From: Actinomycetota bacterium
GTDB taxonomy: Bacteria; Actinomycetota; Actinomycetes; Actinomycetales; Microbacteriaceae
NCBI GenBank assembly: GCA_009702645.1
Contig: WLHO01000033.1
Coordinates: 1 to 7,439, forward strand
Direction: 5' to 3'
DNA: 7,439 nt
A program made the translations under genes and the position numbers. The notes under the pieces were generated by a model that had not been told where the DNA came from, did no database searches, and saw only the letters and a program-made list of their open reading frames with translations. Positions 6,165 through 7,439 of this stretch are shown here, one piece after another (positions within the stretch are counted from its first letter, which is position 1; every line of letters starts with the position of its first letter).

Positions 6165-6857
6165 ATGACAAAGATAGATGAGCTAATCCAAACTGCTCGC
6201 CAGCTACGAGCCCCTGGAGGTTGCCCCTGGGATGCTGAACAAACACACCAGTCGCTGGCTAAGTACCTCATCGAAGAAACTTACGAGCTAATTGACGCTA
6301 TTGAGTCAAACGATCGCCAGCAAATTCTCGAAGAGCTAGGAGATGTTTTTTACCACGTAGTTTTTCACTCTGACCTTGCCGAGTCAGGTTCACTTGGGGA
6401 GCCATTCAATATTCAGGACGTGGCTGAGCTTTCAATTGCAAAGATGAAGGGCAGACACCCTCACGTTTTTGGTACCCCGGAGGAGCTCGAAAAATACAAG
6501 GCCGAAACCGGTGACGATGTTATGAAAAGCTGGGACGCGCACAAGATGAAGGAAAAGCCTGAGCGTCAAAGTGTGCTTGATGGAATTCCTAGCTCACTTC
6601 CAGCACTGTTACTTGCCGACAAGGTAATTGGCAAAGCTCAGAAACTTGGCGTCTTGGAATCCGAGGCAACCCCAGCTTTTGCGCTTGAGGATGAAGATCA
6701 ACTCGGAGGACTGTTGCTTGCGTTGGTCCTTTCAGCAAAGCATCAAGGTTTAGATGCGGAGCGAGCTTTGCGTGAAACGATTCGTGAGCTCCAAGTTGAA
6801 ATCAGAGCCTTTGAACTCAGCGATGACTTTGATGCCGGAGTAGTCGGCAAGGCTTAG
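6165..6857 (+). CDS. mazG: MazG-family nucleoside triphosphate pyrophosphohydrolase
   Basis: Hydrolyses (d)NTPs to NMPs and pyrophosphate, clearing aberrant nucleotides; E. coli MazG has also been linked to lowering ppGpp. The 230-residue product opens with MTKIDELIQTARQLRAPGGCPWDAEQTHQSL, the family hallmark. Metal-binding residues of the first domain are intact: EETYE (E37, E38, E41) and EELGD (E57, D60), followed by RHPHVFG (97-103). A linker with SWDAHKMKEKPER and GIPSSLPALLLADKV leads to a shortened second domain (about 145-220). There the expected EExxE helix is not recognisable and the second motif reads EDEDQLGG, so it is probably catalytically dead, as in several compact actinobacterial MazGs. 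The ATG directly follows the mfd TAA and is in the same frame; a Shine-Dalgarno lies within mfd. Likely the last gene of the rplY-pth-mfd-mazG unit. Confidence 0.93.
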   Translation: MTKIDELIQTARQLRAPGGCPWDAEQTHQSLAKYLIEETYELIDAIESNDRQQILEELGDVFYHVVFHSDLAESGSLGEPFNIQDVAELSIAKMKGRHPHVFGTPEELEKYKAETGDDVMKSWDAHKMKEKPERQSVLDGIPSSLPALLLADKVIGKAQKLGVLESEATPAFALEDEDQLGGLLLALVLSAKHQGLDAERALRETIRELQVEIRAFELSDDFDAGVVGKA

Positions 6858-6866
6858 CTCAAAGAC

Positions 6867-6892
6867 AAGCCCAGAGGTATCCAGGCTTTTTT
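6867..6892 (+). terminator. Probable intrinsic terminator after mazG
   Basis: AAGCC (6867-6871) pairs with GGCTT (6884-6888), possibly extended by GG/CC (6876-6877 with 6881-6882) inside the loop, and leads into a T6 tract (6887-6892). The stem is short, so termination may be partial. CCAGG (6881-6885) can instead pair with CCTGG (6895-6899), which would break this hairpin. Confidence 0.55.
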
Positions 6893-6917
6893 GCCCTGGT
6901 CTGCCAGACTTGAGGCC

Positions 6918-7439
6918 ATGGCATCGCAAATCAATCCTCCTCGCGGAATGAGAGATTTTCTCCCGCTTGAAAAAAGCGTGCGCAACGATTTGGTGTCAAA
7001 AATTGTTGGAGCCTACGCAGCCCATGGTTTCCAGGAGATCGAGACACCAGCACTTGAAGCTATTGAGCGCCTAAGTTCAGGAGATGGCGGGGATAACGAG
7101 AAGCTGGCATTTCGAGTTCTCAAACGGGGCGAAGAGCTAGAACAAGCTCTTGGTAAGGATGCCGACCAGTTATCAGATCTAGGACTTAGATATGACCTCA
7201 CTGTTCCATTGACTCGCTACTACGCAACCAATCACGCAAAACTAGCAAAGGTATTCAAGGCCATTCAGTCCGGGCCGGTATGGAGAGCAGAGCGACCGCA
7301 AAAAGGTCGCTACCGTCAGTTTGTTCAATGTGATATCGACACCATTGGTGACGAAACTAACTTTGCCGAAATCGAACTTCTAAACGCTAGCCTCAATGCC
7401 CTAGCTGCAATTGGGATTAATGATGCGAAGGTTCGCATC
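6918..7439 (+). CDS. hisS: Histidyl-tRNA synthetase, N-terminal part (3' partial)
   Basis: Class II aminoacyl-tRNA synthetase charging tRNA-His. The window holds the first 174 residues, open to the edge. Seen: MASQINPPRGMRDFLP at the start, motif 1 region around GFQEIETPALE (37-47), GDGGDNEKLAFRVLKRG (55-71), the ATP/His-site stretch RYDLTVPLTRY (91-101), and motif 2 GPVWRAERPQKGRYRQFVQCDIDTIG (119-144), where WRAER contains the class II fRxE pattern. The YDLTVP plus QFVQCDID wording belongs to the HisRS subgroup I associate with Microbacteriaceae and some other lineages, distinct from the LRPEGT type of E. coli. ATG 6918 gives the natural N-terminus, but GAGG (6912-6915) is only 2 nt before it, too close for a normal Shine-Dalgarno; leaderless initiation or a TTG at 6891 are alternatives. 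The terminator-like hairpin upstream suggests its own promoter, which I could not identify with confidence. Confidence 0.94.
   Translation, partial: MASQINPPRGMRDFLPLEKSVRNDLVSKIVGAYAAHGFQEIETPALEAIERLSSGDGGDNEKLAFRVLKRGEELEQALGKDADQLSDLGLRYDLTVPLTRYYATNHAKLAKVFKAIQSGPVWRAERPQKGRYRQFVQCDIDTIGDETNFAEIELLNASLNALAAIGINDAKVRI

Noticed and set aside
1..7439. Mobile element, defence system or CRISPR array
   Set aside because: All space is taken by housekeeping genes in conserved order; no transposase, integrase, terminal repeats or spaced direct repeats were seen.

Overview
The window is a single-direction, gene-dense piece of a bacterial chromosome; every gene I can support lies on the + strand. 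Protein wording points to a high-GC Gram-positive (Actinobacteria) lineage with unusually moderate base composition (about half G+C by eye, not counted). The ribose-phosphate pyrophosphokinase, the CTC-type L25 with an Ala-rich tail, and a HisRS of the 'PPRGMRDFLP ... GGDNEKLAF ... FVQCDID' type fit Microbacteriaceae, perhaps a small-genome freshwater member. That placement is inference from remembered family sequences, not a search.

Layout: 1-240 is the C-terminal end of glmU (UDP-GlcNAc synthesis). Seventeen bases later comes prs (258-1232, TTG start), which makes PRPP. The only sizeable non-coding stretch, 1233-1419, holds a probable promoter whose spacer is an 18-bp palindrome, then an RNA leader of about 140 nt predicted to fold into a three-way junction and a later hairpin. 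It precedes rplY/ctc (1420-2037), ribosomal protein bL25. The following genes are packed tightly: pth (2030-2623, peptidyl-tRNA hydrolase), mfd (2634-6164, transcription-repair coupling factor) and mazG (6165-6857, nucleotide pyrophosphohydrolase). A small terminator-like hairpin at 6867-6892 separates mazG from hisS (6918 to window end, incomplete).

The order glmU-prs-ctc-pth-mfd-mazG matches the core of the Bacillus subtilis gcaD-prs-ctc-spoVC-fin-mfd-...-yabN region, so this is an old conserved housekeeping neighbourhood linking nucleotide and cell-wall precursor supply, translation quality control, repair at stalled RNA polymerase and nucleotide-pool cleaning. I see no mobile element, CRISPR array, tRNA/rRNA gene or foreign gene.

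The unusual part is the rplY-pth junction. The conserved Pth N-terminus (GLGNPG, and the RHN motif with the catalytic His) is encoded upstream of the first in-frame ATG (2108), in a frame with no ATG, GTG or TTG back to a stop at 1943. The best start is CTG at 2030, overlapping the end of rplY by 8 nt. Fourteen bases after this codon the mRNA can form a 15-bp hairpin with a 5-nt loop, inside coding sequence. A CTG start followed by a strong hairpin suggests that Pth synthesis is coupled to rplY translation and deliberately limited; this is a hypothesis. The palindromic promoter spacer and structured rplY leader are the second point of interest.
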